This document shows, one piece after another, positions 35,555-43,146 of a stretch of DNA of 64,000 nt. The stretch covers positions 1 to 64,000 of the forward strand of contig DATJBV010000031.1 of assembly GCA_035515055.1 (NCBI GenBank). Direction: 5' to 3'. Below the pieces are notes generated by a model that worked only from the letters and a program-made list of their open reading frames with translations, was not told where the DNA came from and did no database searches. The stretch's first letter is position 1; each line of letters begins with the position of its first letter. Origin of the DNA: Pollutimonas sp035515055 (lineage in GTDB: Bacteria > Pseudomonadota > Gammaproteobacteria > Burkholderiales > Burkholderiaceae_B). The translations under genes were made by a program, and so were the position numbers.

Positions 35555-35626
35555 GCTGGTGTTGGGGTGTGACAGCGACTGGGCCGCCGGCGATAGCCAG
35601 CCAGAGATCTGACACCCAACGCCAGC
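35555..35626. repeat. Imperfect hairpin
   Basis: The left arm 35555-35575 (GCTGGTGTTGGGGTGTGACA...) pairs with the right arm 35609-35626 (CTGACACCCAACGCCAGC) with two or three bulged bases. It lies within the same repeat-rich stretch. Confidence 0.6.
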
Positions 35627-35636
35627 CCAGTACCGA

Positions 35637-35672
35637 CGCCCAATAGGCCAGGCAGGCTGGCCGTATTGGGCG
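35637..35672. repeat. Perfectly paired hairpin with one bulge
   Basis: CGCCCAATA and GGCCAG (35637-35651) pair with CTGGCC and TATTGGGCG (35657-35672); a single G at 35663 is unpaired and the loop is five bases. No T-run follows immediately. Confidence 0.75.
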
Positions 35673-35766
35673 AGCGCATGCCACTTTTTCTTCAACCGCC
35701 AACGCGGCGCAAGAAGGCCAAGCACGCTGCCGGTCCCGACGTCGGTTCAGCACAACCCAATGCAGG

Positions 35767-35922
35767 CGCGGGCGGGTGGCATGGCGATGGCTGGGCTTCG
35801 AGGTCGCAGCGAGCCGGACGCGAAGGCAGCGCACAGGCGCGAACGAGCGAGGCGATGCGGGCGAGGCGCGCAGGGCGCCGAGCAGGCCAAGGGACCGGCC
35901 ATCGCCATGCCACCCGCCCGCG
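35767..35922. repeat. 25-bp perfect inverted repeat with 106-bp spacer
   Basis: Arms at 35767-35791 and 35898-35922 are exact reverse complements (core GGCGGGTGGCATGGCGATGG). The spacer has no open frame of note. The right arm is immediately followed by the 13-bp triple repeat. No transposase gene or target-site duplication is visible. Confidence 0.85.
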
Positions 35923-35961
35923 ACGTGTCAGCAAGACGTGTCAGCAAGGCGTGTCATCAAT
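35923..35961. repeat. 13-bp direct repeat, three tandem copies
   Basis: ACGTGTCAGCAAG occurs at 35923-35935 and 35936-35948, then a diverged copy GCGTGTCATCAAT at 35949-35961. The copies sit 117-155 bp upstream of the aldehyde dehydrogenase start, so they could be a repeated regulator site. There are no spacers, so this is not a CRISPR array. Confidence 0.7.
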
Positions 35962-36077
35962 TCGACCATATAAGCCACGCGACCAATATCGGAACAGCCC
36001 TCCGGCATGTATGTTGCTTGGTAGACCTTCCGGGCCGCCGTTGACGGGCTCATAGAAACACCAATCAGGAGACAGCA

Positions 36078-37604
36078 ATGAACTTGACTGATTTGAAGAA
36101 TTTCGGGATTGATGTGGAATACCCCTACAAGCGCCACTACGAGAATTACATCGGTGGCCGGTGGGTGGCTCCCGTATCCGGAAACTACTTTGAAAACGTG
36201 TCGCCAATCACTGGGCAGGTATTCTGCGAAGTGGCAAGGTCGGATGCCGCCGATGTGGAATTAGCGCTCGATGCCGCTCACGATGCACGGCAAAAATGGG
36301 GCCAAACGTCCGCAACGGAGCGTGCCAATATCTTGTGGAAAATGTCGGACATCATGGAGCGCAACTTGAAGGTTTTGGCCGTGGCCGACACCATCGACAA
36401 TGGCAAACCGCTACGCGAGACCATGGCGGCCGACGTGCCCCTGGCGATCGATCACCTGCGTTATTTTGCGGGCTGCATACGTGCACAAGAGGGCGGCATA
36501 TCGGAAGTCGACAACGATACCGTGGCCTACCACTTCCATGAGCCTTTGGGCGTCGTCGGCCAGATCATCCCCTGGAATTTCCCGCTGCTGATGGCTGTAT
36601 GGAAGCTGGCGCCAGCCCTGGCCGCCGGAAATTGCGTCGTCCTCAAGCCCGCTGAACAAACGCCCGCATCCATTCTCGTCCTTATGGAGCTCGTGGGAGA
36701 TCTCTTTCCCCCGGGTGTCATCAATATCGTCAATGGCTATGGCAAGGAGGCGGGGCAGGCGCTCGCGAGCAGCAAGCGTATTGCCAAACTGGCTTTCACG
36801 GGCTCTACGCCTACCGGCCGTCACATTCTGCATGCGGCGGCGGACAATCTAATTCCTTCTACGGTCGAGCTGGGAGGGAAGAGTCCCAATATCTTCTTTG
36901 CCGATGTAATGGACGAGGACGACGCCTTTTTCGATAAGGCGCTTGAAGGCATGACCATGTTTGCACTCAACCAGGGTGAAATTTGTACATGTCCTTCACG
37001 TGTGTTGGTGCAGGAATCGATATACGACCGGTTCATGGAGCGCGCAATCAAGCGCGTGGAGTCGATAAAGGCAGGTCATCCCCTGGACACCAGCACGATG
37101 GTGGGTGCGCAGGTCTCTCAAGTACAGATGGACAAGATATTGTCTTATATCGACATCGGCCGGGGCGAAGGCGCGGAATGCCTGACGGGCGGTGAGCGCG
37201 GTTCTCCGGGGGAAGGACTCAACGATGGGTTCTACGTCAAACCAACGTTGCTGTACGGAGAAAACAGCATGCGGGTGTTCCAGGAGGAAATCTTCGGGCC
37301 AGTGGCATCGGTCATGAAGTTCAAGGACGAAGACCATGCGGTCGAGTTGGCCAATGCGACGGACTACGGATTGGGGGCAGGCGTCTGGACACGCAATGGG
37401 ACGCGCGCGTATAGAGTAGGGCGTCAGATCCAAGCGGGCCGCGTCTGGACCAACTGCTATAACCTGTACCCGGCTCACGCGGCGTTCGGCGGCTATAAGC
37501 AATCGGGCATCGGCCGCGAAAACCATAAAATGGCGCTGGATGCCTACCAGCAGACGAAGTGCCTGCTCGTTAGTTACAGCCCCAATGCCATGGGTTTCTT
37601 CTAG
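36078..37604 (+). CDS. exaC: NAD-dependent (acet)aldehyde dehydrogenase, ExaC/AldB type
   Basis: 508 residues. The ALDH superfamily signatures are QIIPWNFPLLMAVWKLAPAL, VELGGKSPNIFFADVM and the catalytic Cys in NQGEICTCPSRVLV (the ExaC-type Cys-x-Cys). It oxidises acetaldehyde or similar aldehydes to acids. AGGAGA lies 7 nt before the ATG. It stands 81 bp upstream of pxpA and may share its transcript. Confidence 0.88.
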   Translation: MNLTDLKNFGIDVEYPYKRHYENYIGGRWVAPVSGNYFENVSPITGQVFCEVARSDAADVELALDAAHDARQKWGQTSATERANILWKMSDIMERNLKVLAVADTIDNGKPLRETMAADVPLAIDHLRYFAGCIRAQEGGISEVDNDTVAYHFHEPLGVVGQIIPWNFPLLMAVWKLAPALAAGNCVVLKPAEQTPASILVLMELVGDLFPPGVINIVNGYGKEAGQALASSKRIAKLAFTGSTPTGRHILHAAADNLIPSTVELGGKSPNIFFADVMDEDDAFFDKALEGMTMFALNQGEICTCPSRVLVQESIYDRFMERAIKRVESIKAGHPLDTSTMVGAQVSQVQMDKILSYIDIGRGEGAECLTGGERGSPGEGLNDGFYVKPTLLYGENSMRVFQEEIFGPVASVMKFKDEDHAVELANATDYGLGAGVWTRNGTRAYRVGRQIQAGRVWTNCYNLYPAHAAFGGYKQSGIGRENHKMALDAYQQTKCLLVSYSPNAMGFF

Positions 37605-37685
37605 GCGTATCATTGCGCTATCGGTGGGTCGGGCACGCGCGCTTTGCGGGCGGGTTCCGGCCCTTGTTTGAAAGGCGCGCAACGC

Positions 37686-38450
37686 ATGAACTTGGCTATC
37701 GATCTTAACTGCGATATGGGCGAAAGCTTCGGCGCCTGGTCCATGGGCCAGGACGAGGCCATACTTCCGTTCGTTACATCGGCCAATATTGCTTGCGGGT
37801 ATCACGCGGGCGATGCGAGCGTCATGCGTAGAACCGTGGAAGCCGCCATCAGGCACGGGGTGGCGCTGGGAGCACATCCAGGCTTGCCCGACCTTGCCGG
37901 GTTTGGACGTAGAAATATTGCCATCACGCCGCAAGAGGCCTACGACATCGTGGTGGTTCAGGTGGGTGCCCTTGCCGGCGTGGCGGCAAGTCAAGGCGCC
38001 CGATTGCACCACGTCAAAGCGCATGGCGCTTTATATAACATGGCCGCGAAGGACCAAGATTTGGCGGCGGCAATCGCACAGGCCGTGTACGACGTGGACC
38101 CCTCATTGGTGTTTTATGCGCTTGCGTCAAGCATTCAGGCGGAGATTGCCGTCGGCATGGGGCTGACGGTGGCGCACGAGGTCTTTGCCGATCGCACTTA
38201 CCAGCCCGATGGGTCGTTGACGTCGCGCCAGCGGGCGGGCGCCATGATCGAGGATCCGCAGGCGTCCATACGGCAGGTACTGGGCATGGTCCAACATGGG
38301 ACGGTCGTGGCGCAAGACGGCAGCCGCATCCCGGTACGAGCCGACACGCTTTGCATCCATGGCGATCAGCCGGGGGCCGTGGTATTTGCCAAGGCAATAC
38401 GCCAAGCCTTGCAAGAAAACAATATCCGCGTCGGAACAGTGACGGCGTGA
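37686..38450 (+). CDS. pxpA: 5-oxoprolinase subunit PxpA (LamB/YcsF family)
   Basis: 254 residues. Starts MNLAIDLNCDMGESFGAW, with IACGYHAGDASVM, LGAHPGLPDLAGFGRR and HVKAHGALYNMAA, the family's catalytic and metal-site segments. It works with PxpB and PxpC, encoded at 33395-35112 on the other strand. The in-frame codon at 37644 adds 14 unlikely residues. Confidence 0.93.
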   Translation: MNLAIDLNCDMGESFGAWSMGQDEAILPFVTSANIACGYHAGDASVMRRTVEAAIRHGVALGAHPGLPDLAGFGRRNIAITPQEAYDIVVVQVGALAGVAASQGARLHHVKAHGALYNMAAKDQDLAAAIAQAVYDVDPSLVFYALASSIQAEIAVGMGLTVAHEVFADRTYQPDGSLTSRQRAGAMIEDPQASIRQVLGMVQHGTVVAQDGSRIPVRADTLCIHGDQPGAVVFAKAIRQALQENNIRVGTVTA

Positions 38451-38495
38451 TACCACTCATCGGCCGCCTGGATGAACCCCCGGCCGGTAGAGACG

Positions 38496-39665
38496 TTAGT
38501 GAGGCGCACCGGGCCTGCGCTGTGTGGCCATATGAACCGCAATCCCGAACACCAGCCCCCAGAAGGCGCTGCCTATGCCGAAGATGCTGAAGCCCGAAGC
38601 CGTGCCAACAAACGTGACCAGCGCCGCTTCTCGACCATTCTCATTGGCGAGGGCGCCCGCCAAGCTGTTGCCTATGGTGCCCAGCAAGGCAAGCCCGGCA
38701 ATGGCAGCCACCAGTTCAGCGGGAAATGCGGTGAACAATCCGACGACCGTAGCCCCGAATATGCCGGTAATCAGGTAGAAAACGCCTGCCCAAACGGACG
38801 CCATGTAGCGCCGTGCGGGATTGGGATCGGCGTCTTTGCTCATGCAGATAGCCGCGGTGATGGCCGCGAGATTGTACGCGAAACCCCCGAATGGACCCAG
38901 CATCAAGCCGGTAATGCCCGTCCAGGTGATGAGGGGCGACGCGGGCGTCTCGTAGCCGTTGGCGCGCAACACGGCCAGACCGGGTATGTTCTGCGACGTC
39001 ATTGTCACGATGAACAAGGGGACGCCCACGCCAAGCAAGGCCGATGCGGTGAACTCGGGCATCATGAACACGGGCGCCGCGGGAGTCCAGTTCAGTATAT
39101 CCACGTTCAACAAGCCGCCGATCCCGGCGTAGGCGACGCCCGCGGCCAATGCCAGTGGGACGGTGTAGCGGGGCACCCAGGCGCGTCCGATCATGAAGGT
39201 GGCGAACATTAGCAATACCATCATGGCCTGCGTCTGCATTGCTGAAAAAAGATCCATGCCGAAGCGTATCAATATGCCGGCCAGCATCGCCGCGGCGATG
39301 TGTCGTGGAATGTAGTGCATGATCTTCTGGAACCAGCCGGTAATTCCGCACAAGGTCATCAGGAATGAAGAAAACAAAAATGCCGCAATGGATTGATTCA
39401 TGCTCAGGCCGGACAATCCTGTGACCAGCAATGCGGCGCCGGGTGTGGACCAGGCGGTCAAGACCGGCGTGCGGTAGCGCAGCGCCAACCCGATGCAACT
39501 GGCGCCCATCCCAATACCGAGGGCCCACATCCACGATGAAAGTTCCGCCGCGGTCGCCCCGGCGGCGCTGGCCGCCTGGAAAATGATGGCCACCGAGCTG
39601 CTGTAGCCCACGAGCACGGCGATAAAACCGGCTGAAATATGCGAAATCTTGAACGTGTCGCCCAT
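38496..39665 (-). CDS. BenE-family transporter (benzoate/H+ symporter-like)
   Basis: 389 residues with about 12 membrane segments. Family features: WSTPGAALL, IPRHIAAAMLAGILIRFG, and GPFGGFAYNLAAITAAICMSKDADPNP. BenE proteins import aromatic or other carboxylates. No benzoate-degradation genes are in view, so the substrate is open. Convergent with pxpA (45 bp between stops). Confidence 0.86.
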   Translation of the reverse strand: MGDTFKISHISAGFIAVLVGYSSSVAIIFQAASAAGATAAELSSWMWALGIGMGASCIGLALRYRTPVLTAWSTPGAALLVTGLSGLSMNQSIAAFLFSSFLMTLCGITGWFQKIMHYIPRHIAAAMLAGILIRFGMDLFSAMQTQAMMVLLMFATFMIGRAWVPRYTVPLALAAGVAYAGIGGLLNVDILNWTPAAPVFMMPEFTASALLGVGVPLFIVTMTSQNIPGLAVLRANGYETPASPLITWTGITGLMLGPFGGFAYNLAAITAAICMSKDADPNPARRYMASVWAGVFYLITGIFGATVVGLFTAFPAELVAAIAGLALLGTIGNSLAGALANENGREAALVTFVGTASGFSIFGIGSAFWGLVFGIAVHMATQRRPGAPH

Positions 39666-39719
39666 GCGTGGTCTGTGTTTTTATAGTTCCGTAGGCGGCA
39701 TCAGCGTCCGCCCAAGTGA

Positions 39720-39733
39720 GCATGCTAGCATGC
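39720..39733. promoter_or_regulatory. 14-bp perfect palindrome between benE-like and LOG genes
   Basis: GCATGCTAGCATGC is its own reverse complement. It lies 55 bp upstream of the BenE-like start and 52 bp upstream of the LOG start in a divergent intergenic region, so it is a candidate operator. Confidence 0.4.
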
Positions 39734-39784
39734 GCGTGACAGACAAATTTTCTGCCGCTAGTATTACATTTTTGGCATGACATT

Positions 39785-40639
39785 ATGATCGACGACATTG
39801 AACGGGAAGCGCTGCTCGAAGCCATCATGGCGGGAGAAGCCTACCGGCTGGCGCAGGAAGACGTCGAGCTCCTGGCCAGTGAAGATCTTCGGCCCGTGCG
39901 CCTCCAGTTAGAGCTGCTCAAGCCGGAGCTCACTCTGCGCCAGCTCGGCATACGCGCAACCATCGTGGTGTTCGGCAGCGCCCGCATCATGTCTCCGGAA
40001 GAGGCGCAGGCCAATCTTGCACGGGCCGAGGCCCAGTTGGAAGCGCAGCCCAGCGATGCGGTGGCTCTGCGCGGTCTTGAAATGGCCAAACGACGCGTTA
40101 CCCAATCGCATTGGTATGACGAAGCCAGGCGCTTTGCCGACATGGCGTCTCGCTGCTTTCAGCATGAAGGACCATGTGATCTCGTTGTCATGACAGGTGG
40201 TGGACCGGGCATTATGGAGGCAGCCAATCGTGGCGCTTTCGAAGCCGGAATCCGGTCTATCGGCTTGAATATCACGCTACCTCACGAACAACAGCCCAAT
40301 CCTTTCATTACGCCCGAACTGGCTTTTCGCTTTCACTATTTTGCGCTTCGCAAAATGCACTTTCTATTGCGGGCCAAGGCATTGGTCGCCTTCCCTGGCG
40401 GGTTCGGCACGCTGGACGAGTTGTTCGAGGTGCTGACGCTAGTACAAACGCGCAAGATGCCGCCCATTCCCATCGTGCTGCTCAATACCGCCTTTTGGAG
40501 CCGTCTGGTCGATTTCGATTTTCTTGTCGATGAAGGCATGATTGCGCCGGATGACATCCACCTGTTCCGTATTGTCGATACGGCGGAAGAAGCTGTCGCG
40601 GCATTGCGCGAATTTTATGCGGGTAAGCCACTCCTCTAG
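39785..40639 (+). CDS. LOG-family protein (TIGR00730-like)
   Basis: 284 residues. The nucleotide-binding and LOG motifs are VVMTGGGPGIMEAANRGAF and FPGGFGTLDELFEVLTL. LOG enzymes cleave nucleoside 5'-monophosphates to free base (cytokinin-activating in plants). The ~115-residue N-terminal region, which includes a long helical insert (ANLARAEAQLEAQPSDAVAL), makes it longer than the classic ~190-residue LOG. Function in bacteria is uncertain. Confidence 0.84.
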   Translation: MIDDIEREALLEAIMAGEAYRLAQEDVELLASEDLRPVRLQLELLKPELTLRQLGIRATIVVFGSARIMSPEEAQANLARAEAQLEAQPSDAVALRGLEMAKRRVTQSHWYDEARRFADMASRCFQHEGPCDLVVMTGGGPGIMEAANRGAFEAGIRSIGLNITLPHEQQPNPFITPELAFRFHYFALRKMHFLLRAKALVAFPGGFGTLDELFEVLTLVQTRKMPPIPIVLLNTAFWSRLVDFDFLVDEGMIAPDDIHLFRIVDTAEEAVAALREFYAGKPLL

Positions 40640-40666
40640 GCGCCGCCGCGGCATATACTAAATTTT

Positions 40667-41593
40667 ATGGAAAATCCGCAAGCCGTCTCGACTTCCCTTT
40701 GGAGCGCGTGGGGTACACAGGCGCGCGCCAATCCCGCCATCACCCTAGGCATGGCGGCCGCCAGCATTGCGGTCCTGTGGCTGCTGATCGCCAGCGGCTA
40801 TCAGGCATTCACCGGCGAGAACCGCGGCAACGTGGTGTACGCGGCAATAGGCGGATTCGCGGGTTTCGGCGCCACGGCGTTGGGGGCGGTATTTGCCTTC
40901 GGCTTGCGCGCGGTAGCGACACGCACGCAGGACACCATGTTGGGCTTCGCGGCCGGCATGATGCTGGCCGCCAGTTCGTTTTCCTTGATCCTGCCCGGTC
41001 TGGAGGCGGCGAAAACAGTGCTGGGCAGCGGGTTGGGCGGGGCTTTTGTCGTCGTGGTCGGCCTTGGCCTGGGTGTATTGCTCATGCTGGGACTGGACTA
41101 CTTTACGCCGCACGAGCACGAAAGCGCCGGAACCTACGGCCCGAATAGCGAACGCATTAGCCGAGTCTGGCTCTTCGTTCTGGCCATCATTCTTCACAAC
41201 CTTCCGGAAGGCATGGCTATCGGTGTCAGCTTCTCCAAGGGCGACATGAGCGTGGGGCTTCCGCTGACGACCGCCATTGCCATCCAGGACATTCCAGAAG
41301 GATTGGCCATTGCTCTCGCATTGCGGGCGATCGGTCTCACGGCGGCGCAGGCCGTGCTGGTCGCTATCGGTTCAGGACTTATGGAGCCATTGGGGGCGCT
41401 GGTCGGCGTCGGCATGGCAACCGGCTTCCCGGTGGCCTATCCGATCAGTCTCGGCCTTGCCGCCGGCGCCATGATTTTCGTGGTTTCGCACGAAGTCATA
41501 CCCGAAACCCACCGAAACGGCCATCAAACGCCGGCTACTGTCGGTCTCATGGGCGGATTCGCCGTCATGATGTTTCTCGACACCGCCCTGTAA
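40667..41593 (+). CDS. ZIP-family metal transporter (GufA/ZupT-like)
   Basis: 308 residues and about eight membrane helices. The metal-binding motifs are ILHNLPEGMAIGVSF and IQDIPEGLAIALAL in helices IV and V, and a His-bearing loop (PHEHESAG) links the two halves. Expected to import Zn or other divalent metals. It follows the LOG gene by 27 bp. Confidence 0.86.
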   Translation: MENPQAVSTSLWSAWGTQARANPAITLGMAAASIAVLWLLIASGYQAFTGENRGNVVYAAIGGFAGFGATALGAVFAFGLRAVATRTQDTMLGFAAGMMLAASSFSLILPGLEAAKTVLGSGLGGAFVVVVGLGLGVLLMLGLDYFTPHEHESAGTYGPNSERISRVWLFVLAIILHNLPEGMAIGVSFSKGDMSVGLPLTTAIAIQDIPEGLAIALALRAIGLTAAQAVLVAIGSGLMEPLGALVGVGMATGFPVAYPISLGLAAGAMIFVVSHEVIPETHRNGHQTPATVGLMGGFAVMMFLDTAL

Positions 41594-41631
41594 ACTACCT
41601 GTTGATCAACAGCGGTAATGGAGCAACAACA

Positions 41632-42099
41632 GTGAGTGGCGATATAACTCAAGAGGACAGGCTTTGGCGTGACGATGGCTGGACGGCGCGCGTCATCAAG
41701 AACGGAGACGACGACGGTTGGGCGGTCGAAATGATGAAGGACGGCGAATCCGAGCCGGCTCTGGTGGGACCATGGACCATGGGGCGCGACAAGAAAAACC
41801 CAAAGCCTCTCGATGCCAACGCGTTCTACACGCTGGTCAAGACGGCTACCGAAGTATTGCGCAGACATGAGCAGCAATTGCACGCCTTGCTGCACAAGAA
41901 CGTCAGTATATCCAGTGCGGCAGGGCCGGTAAGCGTCAAGTTCGACATAACGCCCGATGACGATCATCCATATGCCACGCTCAGCGCTTACGACCAATAC
42001 GGGGAACAACTGGCTCAGGTCGTCGTATCGACCGGGTACAAGCTCACTGTCCAAAGCGCCACCGAGTGGATGGATAAAGGGTTCCAGAGGCTAGCCTAA
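41632..42099 (+). CDS. Conserved small protein of unknown function
   Basis: 155 residues, soluble, acidic. It has an 'RLWRDDGWTARVIKNGDDDGWAVEMM' type start and a WTMGRDKKNPKPLDANAF segment typical of small betaproteobacterial proteins. No domain recognised. GTG at 41632 with GGAG 9 nt upstream is preferred over an in-frame TTG at 41602. Confidence 0.65.
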   Translation: MSGDITQEDRLWRDDGWTARVIKNGDDDGWAVEMMKDGESEPALVGPWTMGRDKKNPKPLDANAFYTLVKTATEVLRRHEQQLHALLHKNVSISSAAGPVSVKFDITPDDDHPYATLSAYDQYGEQLAQVVVSTGYKLTVQSATEWMDKGFQRLA

Positions 42100-42181
42100 C
42101 TCCATCGGGGTTTGCAGGATCGCGGCGCGCGGGCACAGCATGTGCTGCCCCGCACGACCTAGACTACTCTGGAGACTGCTC

Positions 42182-43093
42182 ATGAATTCAGAAGACGAAA
42201 AGGGCCCGGGCCACACCGCCGCGGTGCAGACGGGGGCACGCGATTACCCTGAGCCCCCTTTGCCGGAGCAGCATTTGGAAAAGCCGGGCCTGGAAGAGGA
42301 CTTGATCCTGGAGCCGCAATTCATGGCGCCCGCGTATCGCGGCAGCGGCAAACTGGAGGGGATGTCGGCCATTGTCACCGGAGGCGACTCGGGCATTGGA
42401 CGCGCGGTCGCCGTGCTTTTTGCCCGAGAAGGAGCCGATGTGGCGGTGCTGTATCTGAACGAGCATGTCGATGCGCGGAAAACAAAAGAGTGCGTGGAAG
42501 CCGAGGGGAGGCGCTGCCTCATCATATCGGGCGACGTGAAGGACGCCCGCTTTTGTGAAGATGCGGTTGGCCAGGTCGTACAAGCCTTCGGTAAATTGGA
42601 TATTCTCGTGAATAACGCCGCCTTCCAGGAGCATGCCGAGTCCCTGCTCGATATTACCGACGAGCGTTTCGATGAAACCCTGCGCACCAATGTCTATGGG
42701 TATTTTTATATGGCGCGCGCAGCGTTGCCACATCTGAAAGAGGGCGCGTCCATCATCAATACCGGATCAGTCACGGGCTTGCAGGGCAGCCCACAGCTGT
42801 TGGACTATTCCACCACCAAAGGGGCGATCCACGCGTTTACAATGTCGCTTGCCGGCAGCCTCGCCAGCAAAGGCGTACGTGTCAACGCTGTGGCGCCAGG
42901 GCCTGTGTGGACGCCGCTGAATCCCGCGGATCAGCCGCCCGAGAAGATCAAGTCGTTCGGCAGCAAGACAGATTTCAAGAGGCCCGCGCAGCCAGAGGAA
43001 ATCTCGCCGGCTTACGTGTTCCTGGCGTCGGCGGCGTGTTCCAGCTACATCACTGGCATCGTGCTGCCAATTACCGGCAGCCACAGTAATTAA
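42182..43093 (+). CDS. Short-chain dehydrogenase/reductase, YghA/GsiB-like subgroup
   Basis: 303 residues. Rossmann motif AIVTGGDSGIGRAVAVLF, the NNAA strand in ILVNNAAF, and catalytic Ser and Tyr-x-x-x-Lys in GSVTGLQGSP and LDYSTTKGA. The ~45-residue N-terminal extension and the C-terminal EEISPAYVFLAS pattern fit the stress-induced YghA/YhdF group of proteins. GGAG lies 8 nt before the ATG. Substrate unknown. Confidence 0.85.
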   Translation: MNSEDEKGPGHTAAVQTGARDYPEPPLPEQHLEKPGLEEDLILEPQFMAPAYRGSGKLEGMSAIVTGGDSGIGRAVAVLFAREGADVAVLYLNEHVDARKTKECVEAEGRRCLIISGDVKDARFCEDAVGQVVQAFGKLDILVNNAAFQEHAESLLDITDERFDETLRTNVYGYFYMARAALPHLKEGASIINTGSVTGLQGSPQLLDYSTTKGAIHAFTMSLAGSLASKGVRVNAVAPGPVWTPLNPADQPPEKIKSFGSKTDFKRPAQPEEISPAYVFLASAACSSYITGIVLPITGSHSN

Positions 43094-43146
43094 CGTCTGC
43101 GACCGCTGCCCCTGGAATCGCTTCATCACAAGGAGAAAAACCGCCT

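Larger units (their letters stand above)
35113..36077. other. Repeat-rich non-coding region between pxpB and the aldehyde dehydrogenase gene
   Basis: About 0.9 kb with no convincing gene. Open frames here are short, Arg/Pro/Ala-rich, occur on both strands, and follow the palindromes. It contains, in order, a 37-bp tandem repeat, a ~230-bp imperfect palindrome, two hairpins, a 25-bp perfect inverted repeat and a 13-bp triple repeat, each listed separately. The last ~20 bases hold the ribosome site (AGGAGA) of the aldehyde dehydrogenase. Confidence 0.75.

Noticed and set aside
35923..35961. CRISPR-like direct repeats
   Set aside because: The three 13-bp repeats are contiguous with no spacers and no cas genes are near.
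35313..36055. Several open frames in the repeat region, on both strands
   Set aside because: They follow the palindromes, are Arg/Pro/Ala-rich, have no ribosome site and no recognisable domain.
36996..38024. 342-residue open frame opposite the aldehyde dehydrogenase and pxpA
   Set aside because: Shadow of two conserved genes; no domain.
38716..39828. 370-residue open frame in another frame of the BenE-like gene
   Set aside because: Its amino acid make-up (Arg/His-rich) is that of a frame-shifted shadow. The true frame shows transporter helices.
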